This document shows positions 44,509 through 53,026 of a stretch of 64,000 nt of DNA, one piece after another. The DNA is taken from positions 1,240,001-1,304,000 of the forward strand of contig CANMYO010000001.1 in assembly GCA_947502145.1 (NCBI GenBank). Reading direction: 5' to 3'. The position numbers and the translations under genes were made by a program. Positions within the stretch are counted from its first letter, which is position 1. Each line of letters begins with the position of its first letter. This stretch comes from an uncultured Paracoccaceae bacterium. Lineage in GTDB: Bacteria; Pseudomonadota; Alphaproteobacteria; Rhodobacterales; Rhodobacteraceae. The notes under the pieces were generated by a model. It was given only the letters and a program-made list of their open reading frames with translations. It was not told the origin of the DNA and made no database searches.

Positions 44509-44952
44509 ATGCCTGAACTTAAGACAGCGACCGACAATCTTGGCGTCATCACCTTCCTGATGATGAAAAGCCCGGTGTTTCGCCCCATGACGCTTGAGGC
44601 GATCCGCAACATCACGGTGCCCGCAATCCATCATAAGCTGGCGGTCACCGCCAGCATGCCTGCCGAACGCGAAGGTGCACAGCCGCAGCCGCTCGCTTTT
44701 GCGCTGTTTGCAAAGGTGAATGACACCTGGGACGAAATGTTGCGCGATCCCGGTTTTGAACTGGCCGACATGCCCAGCGAAGCCTGGGCAAGCGGGGGCA
44801 ACAAATGGCTGGTAGAACTTTTGTCACTGCAGAAGGCCAGCGGCGCATTTGTGGAACAGGCAGCCCGCGCGGTGTTCCCGAACGGGGGAACTTTGCACGT
44901 GCGCGTTCGAAACGCGACCGGTGTTACCGAAATAGGCAAACGCCGCTTCTAA
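44509..44952 (+). CDS. HlyC-type lysine acyltransferase homologue with altered active site
   Basis: 147 residues. The order of motifs matches the toxin-activating acyltransferase family (HlyC/RtxC): NLGVITFLMMKSPVFRPM, then VPAIHHKL, QPLAFALFAKVND, AWASGGNKWLVELLSL and a GALY-like helix followed by FPNGGTLHVRV. In HlyC the catalytic His23 follows SPL; here the equivalent residue is Phe24. The catalytic Asp of KWFIDW aligns with Glu103. No RTX protein is visible nearby. The ATG lies one base after the gyrB stop. It may be a pseudoenzyme or a divergent subfamily; homology is moderately sure, function is not. Confidence 0.55.
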   Translation: MPELKTATDNLGVITFLMMKSPVFRPMTLEAIRNITVPAIHHKLAVTASMPAEREGAQPQPLAFALFAKVNDTWDEMLRDPGFELADMPSEAWASGGNKWLVELLSLQKASGAFVEQAARAVFPNGGTLHVRVRNATGVTEIGKRRF

Positions 44953-44994
44953 AGGCATCCCGGCTTGTGTTAGCGATGGGGCAAGGGGGAATCC

Positions 44995-46179
44995 ATGTCT
45001 CAAAAACTACTTGCGCATTTGACTGCAGAACTCGCCGCAATCGACGCTGACGGCATGACCAAGCGGGAACGGTTGATCAACACACCGCAAGGCGGTCAGA
45101 TCGGCGTTGGCGACCGCGAGGTCATCAACCTTTGTGCCAATAACTATCTGGGTCTGGCAGATCACCCGGCGCTGATCGCGGCGGCCAAAGACGCCATGGA
45201 CAGCCACGGGTTCGGGATGGCATCCGTAAGGTTTATCTGTGGCACACAGGATTTGCACCGCGCGCTGGAACACAGGCTCGCGCAGTTTCTCGGCAAAGAC
45301 GACAGTATTCTCTTTGCAGCCTGCTTTGACGCCAATGGCGGCTTGTTTGAGCCGCTGCTGGGCCCTGAGGATGCAATCATTTCCGACGCGCTCAATCACG
45401 CTTCGATCATCGACGGTATCCGGCTGTGCAAGGCAAAGCGGTATCGGTACGCCAATTCAGACATGGATGATCTGGAAACAAAGCTGAAAGAGGCCCGCGC
45501 CGCAGGTGCCCGCCACATCATGATTGCCACAGATGGCGTATTCAGTATGGATGGGTACCTTGCCAACCTGACGGCGGTGACCGCCTTGGCCCGGCAATAT
45601 GACGCGATGGTCATGGTCGATGATTGCCACGCGACCGGCTTCATGGGGCCAAAGGGGGCCGGCACACCGGCGCATTTTGGTGTTGATGTGGACATTCTGA
45701 CCGGCACGCTGGGAAAAGCGATGGGCGGTGCGATTGGCGGCTATATCGCCGGGCCGCAACCGGTGATTGATCTGCTGCGGCAACGTGCGCGGCCGTATCT
45801 GTTCTCAAACTCCTTGCCGCCTGCCATTGTTGCTGCAGGTATCAAGGCCATTGATCTGGTTGAAAATGGCGATGATCTTCGCGCGCAACTCTTTGAAAAT
45901 GCGAACTATTGGCGGGCCGGTTTGACCGATCTTGGTTTTGAACTGCTGCCCGGTGAACATCCGATCATTCCCGTGATGCTGGGCGAGGCACAATTGGCAC
46001 AGGACATGGCTGCCCGGCTGTTTGACGAAGGTGTCTATGTCTCTGGTTTCTTCTTTCCGGTTGTGCCGCGCGGGCAGGCCCGCATTCGGACGCAAATGAA
46101 TGCCGCCTTGACCCGCGCACAACTTGACCGCGCACTCACCGCGTTTGAAGTCGCGGGCAAAGCCACGGGTGTCCTATGA
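44995..46179 (+). CDS. kbl: Glycine C-acetyltransferase (2-amino-3-ketobutyrate CoA ligase)
   Basis: 394 residues of the alpha-oxoamine synthase family. [20 protein letters not shown] is the N-terminal signature, and [20 protein letters not shown] is close to Kbl. The PLP Lys is Lys241 in [17 protein letters not shown]. It converts 2-amino-3-ketobutyrate and CoA to glycine and acetyl-CoA, the second step of threonine breakdown. It overlaps tdh by four bases, so the pathway partners are coupled. Confidence 0.96.
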   Translation: MSQKLLAHLTAELAAIDADGMTKRERLINTPQGGQIGVGDREVINLCANNYLGLADHPALIAAAKDAMDSHGFGMASVRFICGTQDLHRALEHRLAQFLGKDDSILFAACFDANGGLFEPLLGPEDAIISDALNHASIIDGIRLCKAKRYRYANSDMDDLETKLKEARAAGARHIMIATDGVFSMDGYLANLTAVTALARQYDAMVMVDDCHATGFMGPKGAGTPAHFGVDVDILTGTLGKAMGGAIGGYIAGPQPVIDLLRQRARPYLFSNSLPPAIVAAGIKAIDLVENGDDLRAQLFENANYWRAGLTDLGFELLPGEHPIIPVMLGEAQLAQDMAARLFDEGVYVSGFFFPVVPRGQARIRTQMNAALTRAQLDRALTAFEVAGKATGVL

Positions 46180-47219
46180 CCAATGAAATGAAAGCGCTTG
46201 AAAAGACCCACCCGCGCGAAGGGCTGTGGCGTGTGACTGCCCCCGTGCCCGAAATCAGGCCCGATGAGGTGCTGATCAAGATCAATAAGACCGGCATCTG
46301 CGGCACCGATATTCACATCTGGAACTGGGATGACTGGGCGGCGCATACGGTGCCGGTCCCGATGATTACCGGGCATGAATTTGCCGGCGAAATTGTTGAG
46401 CTGGGGCGCAATGTGCAAGACCTCGATATCGGTCAGCGCTGCAGCGGCGAAGGCCACCTGATCGGCAAAACCTCCCGGCAGTCGCGCGCCGGCAAGTTTC
46501 ACCTTGATCCCGGCACCCGCGGCATCGGCGTGAATGAACAGGGCGCCTTTGCGGAATATCTCGCATTGCCGGCCTTCAACGTGGTCCCGCTGCCTGACAC
46601 GATCAGCGACGATATCGGCGCAATTCTCGACCCGCTTGGAAATGCCGTTCATACCGCGCTGAGCTTTGATTTGCTGGGCGAAGACGTCTTGATCACCGGT
46701 GCCGGTCCGATTGGGATCATGGCAGCGGCTGTGGCCCGCCATGCTGGCGCGCGCCATGTGGTGATTACGGACGTGAACCCCGACCGTCTGGCGCTCGCGG
46801 CAGAGGTCGCGGATGTGCGGCCTGTCAACGTCGCCGATGAATCGCTTAAGGACGTTCAGGCCGAACTCAAGCTCAAGCAGGGTTTTGATGTCGGGCTGGA
46901 AATGTCGGGAAACCAGCAGGCCCTTGATCAGATGGTGGAGAATCTCGTGATGGGCGGGCGCATCGCGCTGCTGGGGATTCCGCCGGGGAAAAGCCCTGTG
47001 GATTGGTCCCGCATCGTCTTCAAGGCAATTACCATCAAGGGCGTCTATGGTCGCGAGATTTTCGAAACGTGGTATAAGATGATTGCGATGCTGGAAAATG
47101 GCCTGGATGTGTCCCGGGTCATCACGCATCGGTATCATGTTGATGAGTTTGAAGCGGGGTTTGCGGCGATGAAATCAGGAAAAAGCGGAAAGGTCGTCCT
47201 GGACTGGACCGGCGGCTAA
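46176..47219 (+). CDS. tdh: L-threonine 3-dehydrogenase lacking the structural zinc cysteines
   Basis: 347 residues, a medium-chain zinc alcohol dehydrogenase. [19 protein letters not shown] carries catalytic Cys42, and [14 protein letters not shown] the His67-Glu68 pair. The NAD-binding loop is [20 protein letters not shown]. Overall it is very close to E. coli Tdh, but the lobe [14 protein letters not shown] and GKFHLD has Gly97, Ser100, Ser103 and Asp111 where Tdh has four structural-zinc Cys. It oxidises threonine to 2-amino-3-ketobutyrate for Kbl. Start ATG 46176 overlaps the kbl stop; ATG 46188 is an alternative. Confidence 0.94.
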   Translation: MTNEMKALEKTHPREGLWRVTAPVPEIRPDEVLIKINKTGICGTDIHIWNWDDWAAHTVPVPMITGHEFAGEIVELGRNVQDLDIGQRCSGEGHLIGKTSRQSRAGKFHLDPGTRGIGVNEQGAFAEYLALPAFNVVPLPDTISDDIGAILDPLGNAVHTALSFDLLGEDVLITGAGPIGIMAAAVARHAGARHVVITDVNPDRLALAAEVADVRPVNVADESLKDVQAELKLKQGFDVGLEMSGNQQALDQMVENLVMGGRIALLGIPPGKSPVDWSRIVFKAITIKGVYGREIFETWYKMIAMLENGLDVSRVITHRYHVDEFEAGFAAMKSGKSGKVVLDWTGG

Positions 47220-48175
47220 TGGCGCTGCCCACCATCCTTGACGCAATTGGCAACACGCCGGCGGTCTGGCTGGACCGCATCGTGCAAGAGGCCGGGGTCG
47301 AAGGGCGCATTCTGGCCAAGCTGGACTATCTCAACCCCGGGTTTTCCAAAAAGGATCGCGCCGCGCTTGGGATAATCCAGAACGCCCGCGCCAGTGGCGC
47401 TTTGCAACCCGGGCAAGCGGTGGTTGAGCTGACAAGCGGCAACATGGGCACCGGGCTTGCCATCGTCTGCGGGCGATTGGGCCACCCCTTTGTCGCGGTG
47501 ATGAGTGCCGGAAACACGGTCGAGCGGGCGCGCATGATGCGGGCGCTAGGGGCCGAGGTGATCCTAGTGGCGCAAGCAGGGTCGAGCGTTCAGGGGCATG
47601 TCAGCGGGGCCGATCTTGCCTTGGTTGAGGTCGCAGCACAGCAAGTGACCCTTGAACGTGATGCCTTTCGCGCGGATCAATTCCACCACCCGGGCAACCC
47701 GACCGCGCATCAGGTTGGCACCGCTGCAGAACTTTGGGCGGACAGTGATCAAACCCTTGATGTCTTTGTCGATTTTGCCGGTTCCGGTGGCACATTTGCA
47801 GGCACCATGACGGGTTTGCGTGCCTTCAACCCGGACATCTGCGGCTATATCGTTGAACCCGAAGGGGCCGCCGCGTTGTGCGGTTGCGCGGTGACAAAAC
47901 CAAACCATCCAATTCAGGGCGGCGGATACGCGATGCGTGACCTGACCTTCCTGCGCGATCTCGACCCTTGTGGCTATGTCAGCGTCGACGGCGATGACGC
48001 GCGCGAATTGACCCGCGCCCTGGCGCTGTTCGAAGGCATTTTTGCGGGCATTTCGACCGGCGCAAACCTTGCCGCGGCGCTGGCGCTGCTGTCAGGCAAG
48101 GAAAAGGGCAAGACAATCGGGCTGATCGTCTGCGACAGCGGATTGAAATACCTGTCGACTGACCTTTGGCCCTAG
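47219..48175 (+). CDS. PLP-dependent cysteine-synthase-family enzyme
   Basis: 318 residues, fold-type II PLP enzyme. KLDYLNPGFSKKDRAALGII holds the PLP Lys in the SxKDR position, ELTSGNMGTGLAIVCGRLGH the substrate loop (TSGNMG where CysK has TSGNTG), GSGGTFAGTMTGLRAF the phosphate loop, and CDSGLKYLSTDLWP the C-terminal Ser motif. It could be a cysteine synthase, cystathionine beta-synthase-like protein or a threonine/serine-acting lyase. Its ATG overlaps the tdh stop by one base, which ties it to threonine metabolism. Its 3' end overlaps the convergent gene by four bases. Confidence 0.8.
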   Translation: MALPTILDAIGNTPAVWLDRIVQEAGVEGRILAKLDYLNPGFSKKDRAALGIIQNARASGALQPGQAVVELTSGNMGTGLAIVCGRLGHPFVAVMSAGNTVERARMMRALGAEVILVAQAGSSVQGHVSGADLALVEVAAQQVTLERDAFRADQFHHPGNPTAHQVGTAAELWADSDQTLDVFVDFAGSGGTFAGTMTGLRAFNPDICGYIVEPEGAAALCGCAVTKPNHPIQGGGYAMRDLTFLRDLDPCGYVSVDGDDARELTRALALFEGIFAGISTGANLAAALALLSGKEKGKTIGLIVCDSGLKYLSTDLWP

Positions 48176-49008
48176 GTCTTGATGCTCCGCTTGCGGATCA
48201 TCTCGACACCGCTCTCACCCAGGGGGACAACCGCAAACGGACCGCCATGGCACATGTCCTCGGGGTTCTGGTTGTCTTGTGGTGGCGCGTTGGCAAGGAT
48301 GACATCGGCGAAATCCTCGGCATTGTCCTTGGGGCGAAACCCCAATGCCGCTGCCCCGGAATTGTCAACACCCGCGCGGTCATTGTTTGACACACCATAA
48401 ACAATCGTGAACCCCGTGGTTGGGGCGGACACAGATTTCTCGACCAGCTGCACCGTGTCATCATCCGACAGCCACGTGCCCAGCGCACGGCTGTTCCCGG
48501 GCTTTTCGGTTGCCGACAGGATACGCATCGCAACGGTTTCAAGGCCACGCTTGTCCCAATAGAGGCTGGCAAGATCTTCGGTGAAACATTTCGCCAGCCC
48601 ATAAAACGTGTCTGGACGATGGCGCACGTCAACGCCGATGTTCTGGTGCTTGGGATACATGCCCACAGCATGAATCGAACTGGCATAGACAATGCGCCGC
48701 ACGTTATGCCGGTGGGCGCTTTCCCAGACATTGTAGGCGCTTAACGTGTTTGAATATAAGATCTTTTCCCAAGGCGCCTCGTCCGCGATCGACCCGAAGT
48801 GGACGACCATCTCGGCCCCTTCGATCAGGGCTAGCATATCGTCAAACTGGCCGATGTCTGCCTTTTGGTAGGTCTCGTTTTCGGCCAGATCATCCAGCCG
48901 GTCCACGATGTCGGATGACACCAGTGTCTTGCACATCGCGGCAAGCGGTTTGCGGCACATCCCGCCCAGACGCCCGGCGGCACCGGTCAAAACGATCTTT
49001 CCAATCAT
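48172..49008 (-). CDS. NAD(P)-dependent short-chain epimerase/dehydrogenase, uronate dehydrogenase-like
   Basis: 278 residues, extended SDR fold. The cofactor loop is KIVLTGAAGRLGGM, followed by DADI-type and VVHFGSIADEAPWEKILYSN segments, and the catalytic YxxxK is YGLAK with an upstream SSIHAVG Ser. The SSIHAVG-YPKHQ spacing and short length resemble uronate dehydrogenase, which oxidises galacturonate or glucuronate to the lactone. Last gene of the reverse operon; its start overlaps the aldolase stop by one base. Confidence 0.75.
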   Translation of the reverse strand: MIGKIVLTGAAGRLGGMCRKPLAAMCKTLVSSDIVDRLDDLAENETYQKADIGQFDDMLALIEGAEMVVHFGSIADEAPWEKILYSNTLSAYNVWESAHRHNVRRIVYASSIHAVGMYPKHQNIGVDVRHRPDTFYGLAKCFTEDLASLYWDKRGLETVAMRILSATEKPGNSRALGTWLSDDDTVQLVEKSVSAPTTGFTIVYGVSNNDRAGVDNSGAAALGFRPKDNAEDFADVILANAPPQDNQNPEDMCHGGPFAVVPLGESGVEMIRKRSIKT

Positions 49009-49787
49009 CAGTGTTCCCTCTTGAGCTTCTTGCGCGCCTGCGCATGTGCGTCATCCAGCGATCGGGCAAACAGATCAATGTCCGTCCCGCAGGCCACAAA
49101 GGTGAACCCCTTGTTCAGCAATGCAGCGGCTTCTTCCGGATCAAGCACAATCGTGCCAATCGGCACGTCCTTGGCGATCAGCTTGCGCGCCGCTGTCCAG
49201 ATGGCATCCCAGACATCAGGGTGGTTGGTTTGCCCCAACAGTCCCATATCCGCCGAAATGTCAGCAGGCCCGAAAAACACCCCGTCAACACCATCAACGG
49301 CGGCAAGGTCTTCGACACTATCAAGGGCGGCAAGCGTTTCGATCTGGATGATGACCGCGGTTTGCGTGTCGATCGCGGTCAGATAATCGCTGTAACGTCC
49401 AAACAGGCTGCCGCGCATTGTTCCCATCAGCCCCCGGACGCCATGCGGCGGATAGCGCACGGCGGCCACGGCGGATTCGGCCTCTGAAACGGTGTTGATC
49501 ATGGGAAACATCAGGCCCGGCGCACCCATGTCCATCAGCTTCTTGACCTGCGCCGCGTCGTGCCATGCGGGGCGCACAATCGCATTTGTATGTCCTGCGA
49601 CAGCCTGAAGCTGGCCCAGCGTTGTCATGTTCTCGGCCGGCGCATGTTCCTGATCGACCACGACCCAGTCAAATCCGGTACTTGCCACGATCTCTGCCGC
49701 CAGCGGATTCGCCAGTGTGGTCCAGTATCCCAATTGCTTGCGGCCCGCACGAATGGCGGCAAGAAATTCGTTCTTGGGCGTTTTCAT
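49008..49787 (-). CDS. HpcH/HpaI-family aldolase
   Basis: 259 residues, a class II pyruvate-type aldolase of the TIM-barrel HpcH/HpaI family. GFDWVVVDQEHAPAENMTTL has the barrel Asp-x-Glu-His motif, GAPGLMFPMINTVSEAESAV the metal-binding region, and DGVDGVFFGPADISADMGL the C-terminal GPxDL-like motif. It would cleave or form a 2-keto-3-deoxy sugar acid. Neighbouring uronate-dehydrogenase-like and FAD-oxidoreductase genes suggest sugar-acid catabolism. Four-base overlap with the upstream gene. Confidence 0.88.
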   Translation of the reverse strand: MKTPKNEFLAAIRAGRKQLGYWTTLANPLAAEIVASTGFDWVVVDQEHAPAENMTTLGQLQAVAGHTNAIVRPAWHDAAQVKKLMDMGAPGLMFPMINTVSEAESAVAAVRYPPHGVRGLMGTMRGSLFGRYSDYLTAIDTQTAVIIQIETLAALDSVEDLAAVDGVDGVFFGPADISADMGLLGQTNHPDVWDAIWTAARKLIAKDVPIGTIVLDPEEAAALLNKGFTFVACGTDIDLFARSLDDAHAQARKKLKREH

Positions 49788-50980
49788 ATGACAGCCTTTT
49801 CCGCGAATTTGACGCCCTGTTCGATCCGGTCAACATGGAAGGGTCGCAGGTCTAGCGTCTGATAGTCACCGGTCGCGATGAACTCGGCAAGGCCCCGTCC
49901 GACGGCTGGGGATTGCTGAAAACCGTGGCCGGAAAACCCGTTCGCAAAGATGAAATTGCGCACCTCGGGGTCGGGGCCAAGAATGGCGTTCTGATCAAAC
50001 TTGTTATAGGCATAATGCCCGACCCAGGAATTGATCAGTTTAATCCGCTCAAACTGTGGCACGCGATGGGCCAGGACCGGCCAGACCTTGTTTTCCCACA
50101 GGCTGTGATCTTCGACAAAGTCGTCAAAGGCGACGTCAGGGTCCTCATCCGGCGGACAGCCCGCGAGGTAATAGGACCCTTCCGTCCGCATATGCACACC
50201 TGTTGGGTCAATCGTCAGCGGCAGGTCGCGGTCCAGCGGCTGTTCTGCCTGAAAGATGTAGGTGTAGCGTTTGCGCGGCGCGACCGGGATTGTGATCCCC
50301 GCCATTTCGCTTGTTACATTCGCGCACGGGCCACTGGCGTTGACGATAGTCCCGCATCCGATGGTTTCTCCGGTTGCGAGGGTGACACCGGTGATTTCGT
50401 CGCCCTGCCGATCCAACGCTACGACCGTGTTGTGAATGTATTCCGCGCCCCGTTCTCTGGCGATGCGTTTCCACCAGTCAAACAGAGTATTGCCGTCAAA
50501 ATATCCTTCGTCGACCAGATTGTGATTTCCCGCCAGAATGTCGTCCAGATGGTAGAACGGATAAGCCTCTGCGATCTCCTCAACGCTCATGTGCCTGGTG
50601 CCTGCGCCATTGGCGGCCTGTATCGCCTGCCCGTCCCGCAGGGTCGCGGCAAAGGCCGGGGTGTCAGCCAGATACATATAGCCATAGCTTTGCAGCACCG
50701 GATCAGGGATCCGTTCCTCTCCGCCCATGTAACGGCGGAAATTCTTGACGAAATCCGCGGCGAACTGGCTCATCTGGATATTCAGCGGATTGCTGAACTG
50801 CTGCCGCATGCAGCTATTGGTGTGCGAGGTGGACGCAAATTCATATGTGGGATCCCTTTCCACGACAAGGATTTTGCCGTTGAAATCCGCATGGTCGGTC
50901 AAGAACCACGCCACGGATGATCCCAGCATTGCCCCGCCGACAATGACCACATCATAATGGTGTCGCACCGGCGACTGCAT
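49784..50980 (-). CDS. FAD-dependent amine/acid oxidoreductase (DAO family)
   Basis: 398 residues. The N-terminal FAD loop is YDVVIVGGAMLGSSVAWFLT with the distal acid in ILVVERDPTYEFASTSHTN. Later segments INASGPCANVTSEMAGI and the C-terminal FSGHGFQQSPAVGRGLAEFI match D-amino-acid-oxidase/sarcosine-oxidase-like FAD oxidoreductases. Substrate is unknown. It is coupled to pncA (one-base overlap) and to the aldolase (four-base overlap) in the same reverse operon. Confidence 0.86.
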   Translation of the reverse strand: MQSPVRHHYDVVIVGGAMLGSSVAWFLTDHADFNGKILVVERDPTYEFASTSHTNSCMRQQFSNPLNIQMSQFAADFVKNFRRYMGGEERIPDPVLQSYGYMYLADTPAFAATLRDGQAIQAANGAGTRHMSVEEIAEAYPFYHLDDILAGNHNLVDEGYFDGNTLFDWWKRIARERGAEYIHNTVVALDRQGDEITGVTLATGETIGCGTIVNASGPCANVTSEMAGITIPVAPRKRYTYIFQAEQPLDRDLPLTIDPTGVHMRTEGSYYLAGCPPDEDPDVAFDDFVEDHSLWENKVWPVLAHRVPQFERIKLINSWVGHYAYNKFDQNAILGPDPEVRNFIFANGFSGHGFQQSPAVGRGLAEFIATGDYQTLDLRPFHVDRIEQGVKFAEKAVI

Positions 50981-51588
50981 CAGGCGTCCTTCAGGGTCAC
51001 GCCGGCGTCGCGCATGCCGGTGGTTGCGGCCTCCAGTGACCCGCCCAGATCAATCGCGCGCGTCAGGTCGGTCCGCACCGTGACGTCAAATCCAAGTTTG
51101 GCCGCGTCCACGGCGGAATAATTCACGCAGAAATCCAGCGCGAGGCCAACCATCGTCAGCGTTTTGATCCCGCGGGTGCGCAAATATCCTTCCAGCCCGG
51201 TTGGGGTTTCATGGTCATTTTCAAAGAACGCGGAATAGCTGTCGATTGCCGGATTGTATCCCTTGCGGATGATCAGGTTTGCATCAGTGCGCAAATGGCC
51301 GTGAAAGTCGGACCCCGGCGTGCCCTGAATGCAATGGTCCGGCCACAGGACCTGCGGCCCATAGGGCATATCCACAATCGACATCACCTCTGCGCCCGGG
51401 TGGGACGATGCAAAGGACGAATGCCCGTGCGGATGCCAGTCCTGCGTCAGCACCACTGCGTCAAAGTCCTGCATCAAGGCATTGATACCCGGTACGATCG
51501 CGTCGCCATCTGCAACGGCCAGCGCACCGCGGGGGCAAAAATCGTTCTGCACATCAATCACGATCAAGGCGTGGTCATTGGCTTGCAT
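50980..51588 (-). CDS. pncA: Nicotinamidase PncA
   Basis: A 202-residue isochorismatase-fold amidase converting nicotinamide to nicotinate. IVIDVQNDFCPRGALAVADG holds catalytic Asp12, TQDWHPHGHSSFASSHPGAE the metal-binding Asp/His cluster, LWPDHCIQGTPGSDFHGHL the substrate wall, IIRKGYNP the catalytic Lys, and ALDFCVNYSA the nucleophilic Cys. ATG 51588 is used because AGAGGA lies seven bases upstream; a nine-residue longer form from 51615 is possible. First gene of the reverse operon. NAD salvage continues with pncB at 56540. Confidence 0.92.
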   Translation of the reverse strand: MQANDHALIVIDVQNDFCPRGALAVADGDAIVPGINALMQDFDAVVLTQDWHPHGHSSFASSHPGAEVMSIVDMPYGPQVLWPDHCIQGTPGSDFHGHLRTDANLIIRKGYNPAIDSYSAFFENDHETPTGLEGYLRTRGIKTLTMVGLALDFCVNYSAVDAAKLGFDVTVRTDLTRAIDLGGSLEAATTGMRDAGVTLKDA

Positions 51589-51713
51589 CGGTGTTTCCTC
51601 TTGCTGATTTGACATGCGTAAGAGCGGGAATCGAGCGCGTCAACTTCTGTGACTTGGCAGCGCGACAAGAATCGTTTATCCGCGGCAACCTTTCCCGATG
51701 CAAAGGTGCCGCT

Positions 51714-52952
51714 ATGCCGACCCATACCCTTGGAATTGACTTTGGTACGTCCAATACGGCTGCCGGGTTGCTGGCCGGTGATCGCCCGTTTCTGATACCG
51801 GTTGAAGATGGCGAAACGACACTGCCCACCTCGGTCTTCTTTGATGCAGACCGTCAGGTGACATTGTTTGGCCATGCCGCGAACCGCGCCTTGATCGACG
51901 GGCGCGAAGGGCGCTTCATGCGGGCGCTGAAATCGGTGCTGGGCACAACGTTGATGCAGGAACGCCGGATTATTGCGCATGAAAAACTGACCTTGATCGA
52001 GGTTGTTGCGCGGTTCCTGTCGATGATCCGTGACCGGGCCGAGGCGACAACCGGTCTGACGTTCGAAACCGCCTTGTCCGGTCGCCCGGTGCGGTTTCAT
52101 TCAACCGATGACGCGCGGAACGCCAAGGCGGAACTGGACCTGCGGGAGGCCTATATGACAGCCGGGTTCAAGGATGTATCCTTTATGTATGAACCCGAAG
52201 CCGCCGCGCTGACCGCTGGCGCGCTTGATGCGGGCAGCTATGGGCTGATCGTGGACATCGGCGGCGGGACCTCTGACTTTTCGGTATTTGAACAATCGGA
52301 CGGAATGACACGCATCATTGCCAGCCACGGGGTGCGGATTGGTGGCACCGATTTTGACCGCACGCTCAGCCTTGGTCACGTCATGCCCCTGCTGGGCCGG
52401 GGTGCAGAGATTAAGAACGAACTTGGCAGTGGGACACATACCGCGCCCAACGGTCTGTTCAATGACCTTGCAACCTGGGAAAAGATCGCCTTTCTCTATA
52501 CCCCTGACACCCTGCGGCTGGCGCAGCGCTATGCGAAACTCGGGGTTGATGGCGCGCGGTTCAGCCGTCTTGTCGCGGTGATCGAAGAAGAAACCGGCCA
52601 TGACATCGCCTTTGCGGTTGAGCGGGCCAAGATCGCGGCCAATGCCGCACCGCGCACCGATATAAATCTCGCCATTGTGGAAAAGGGGCTGACTGCACCG
52701 CTGACTGGGCAGGACATGGCCGCCGCGCTGGCCCATTTTACGCAATCCATTCAGGACGCAGCGGCTCAAACCCTGGCAGATGCAGATGTCTCACCCAACC
52801 GGGTCAGCCGCATTGTCTTTGTCGGGGGCTCCAGCCTCATGTCGGTTGTGACCGCGGCCCTGTCCGCGCTTTTGCCGCAGGCGCAGCACGAACAGACAGC
52901 GGCTTTCACCGCCGTCGCCGACGGGCTGGCCATTGCTGCGTCACGTGGCTAG
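51714..52952 (+). CDS. Hsp70-like protein (YegD-type)
   Basis: 412 residues, the actin/Hsp70 ATPase fold alone. LGIDFGTSNTAAGLLAG is phosphate loop 1, GLIVDIGGGTSDFSVFEQS phosphate loop 2, and RIVFVGGSSLMSVV the adenosine motif. The substrate-binding beta domain and C-terminal lid of DnaK are missing, as in YegD. The frame is open far upstream, but the family start and GGTG before ATG 51714 decide it. Divergent from pncA. Function probably chaperone-like; clients unknown. Confidence 0.88.
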   Translation: MPTHTLGIDFGTSNTAAGLLAGDRPFLIPVEDGETTLPTSVFFDADRQVTLFGHAANRALIDGREGRFMRALKSVLGTTLMQERRIIAHEKLTLIEVVARFLSMIRDRAEATTGLTFETALSGRPVRFHSTDDARNAKAELDLREAYMTAGFKDVSFMYEPEAAALTAGALDAGSYGLIVDIGGGTSDFSVFEQSDGMTRIIASHGVRIGGTDFDRTLSLGHVMPLLGRGAEIKNELGSGTHTAPNGLFNDLATWEKIAFLYTPDTLRLAQRYAKLGVDGARFSRLVAVIEEETGHDIAFAVERAKIAANAAPRTDINLAIVEKGLTAPLTGQDMAAALAHFTQSIQDAAAQTLADADVSPNRVSRIVFVGGSSLMSVVTAALSALLPQAQHEQTAAFTAVADGLAIAASRG

Positions 52953-53026
52953 TCGTCAGCGCCTTGCATGGCAGGATTGAGGTTGTGCAACTTGCCCCCA
53001 CCGGAAACCGGGCGTATCTCACTCGC

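Noticed and set aside
46035-47138. 367-residue reverse frame opposite tdh
   Set aside because: It lies on the strand opposite two clear genes and shows no family motif; a shadow of strong codon bias.
52101-52769. 222-residue reverse reading frame inside the Hsp70-like gene
   Set aside because: It mirrors the coding strand in a high-GC gene, with no domain signature.
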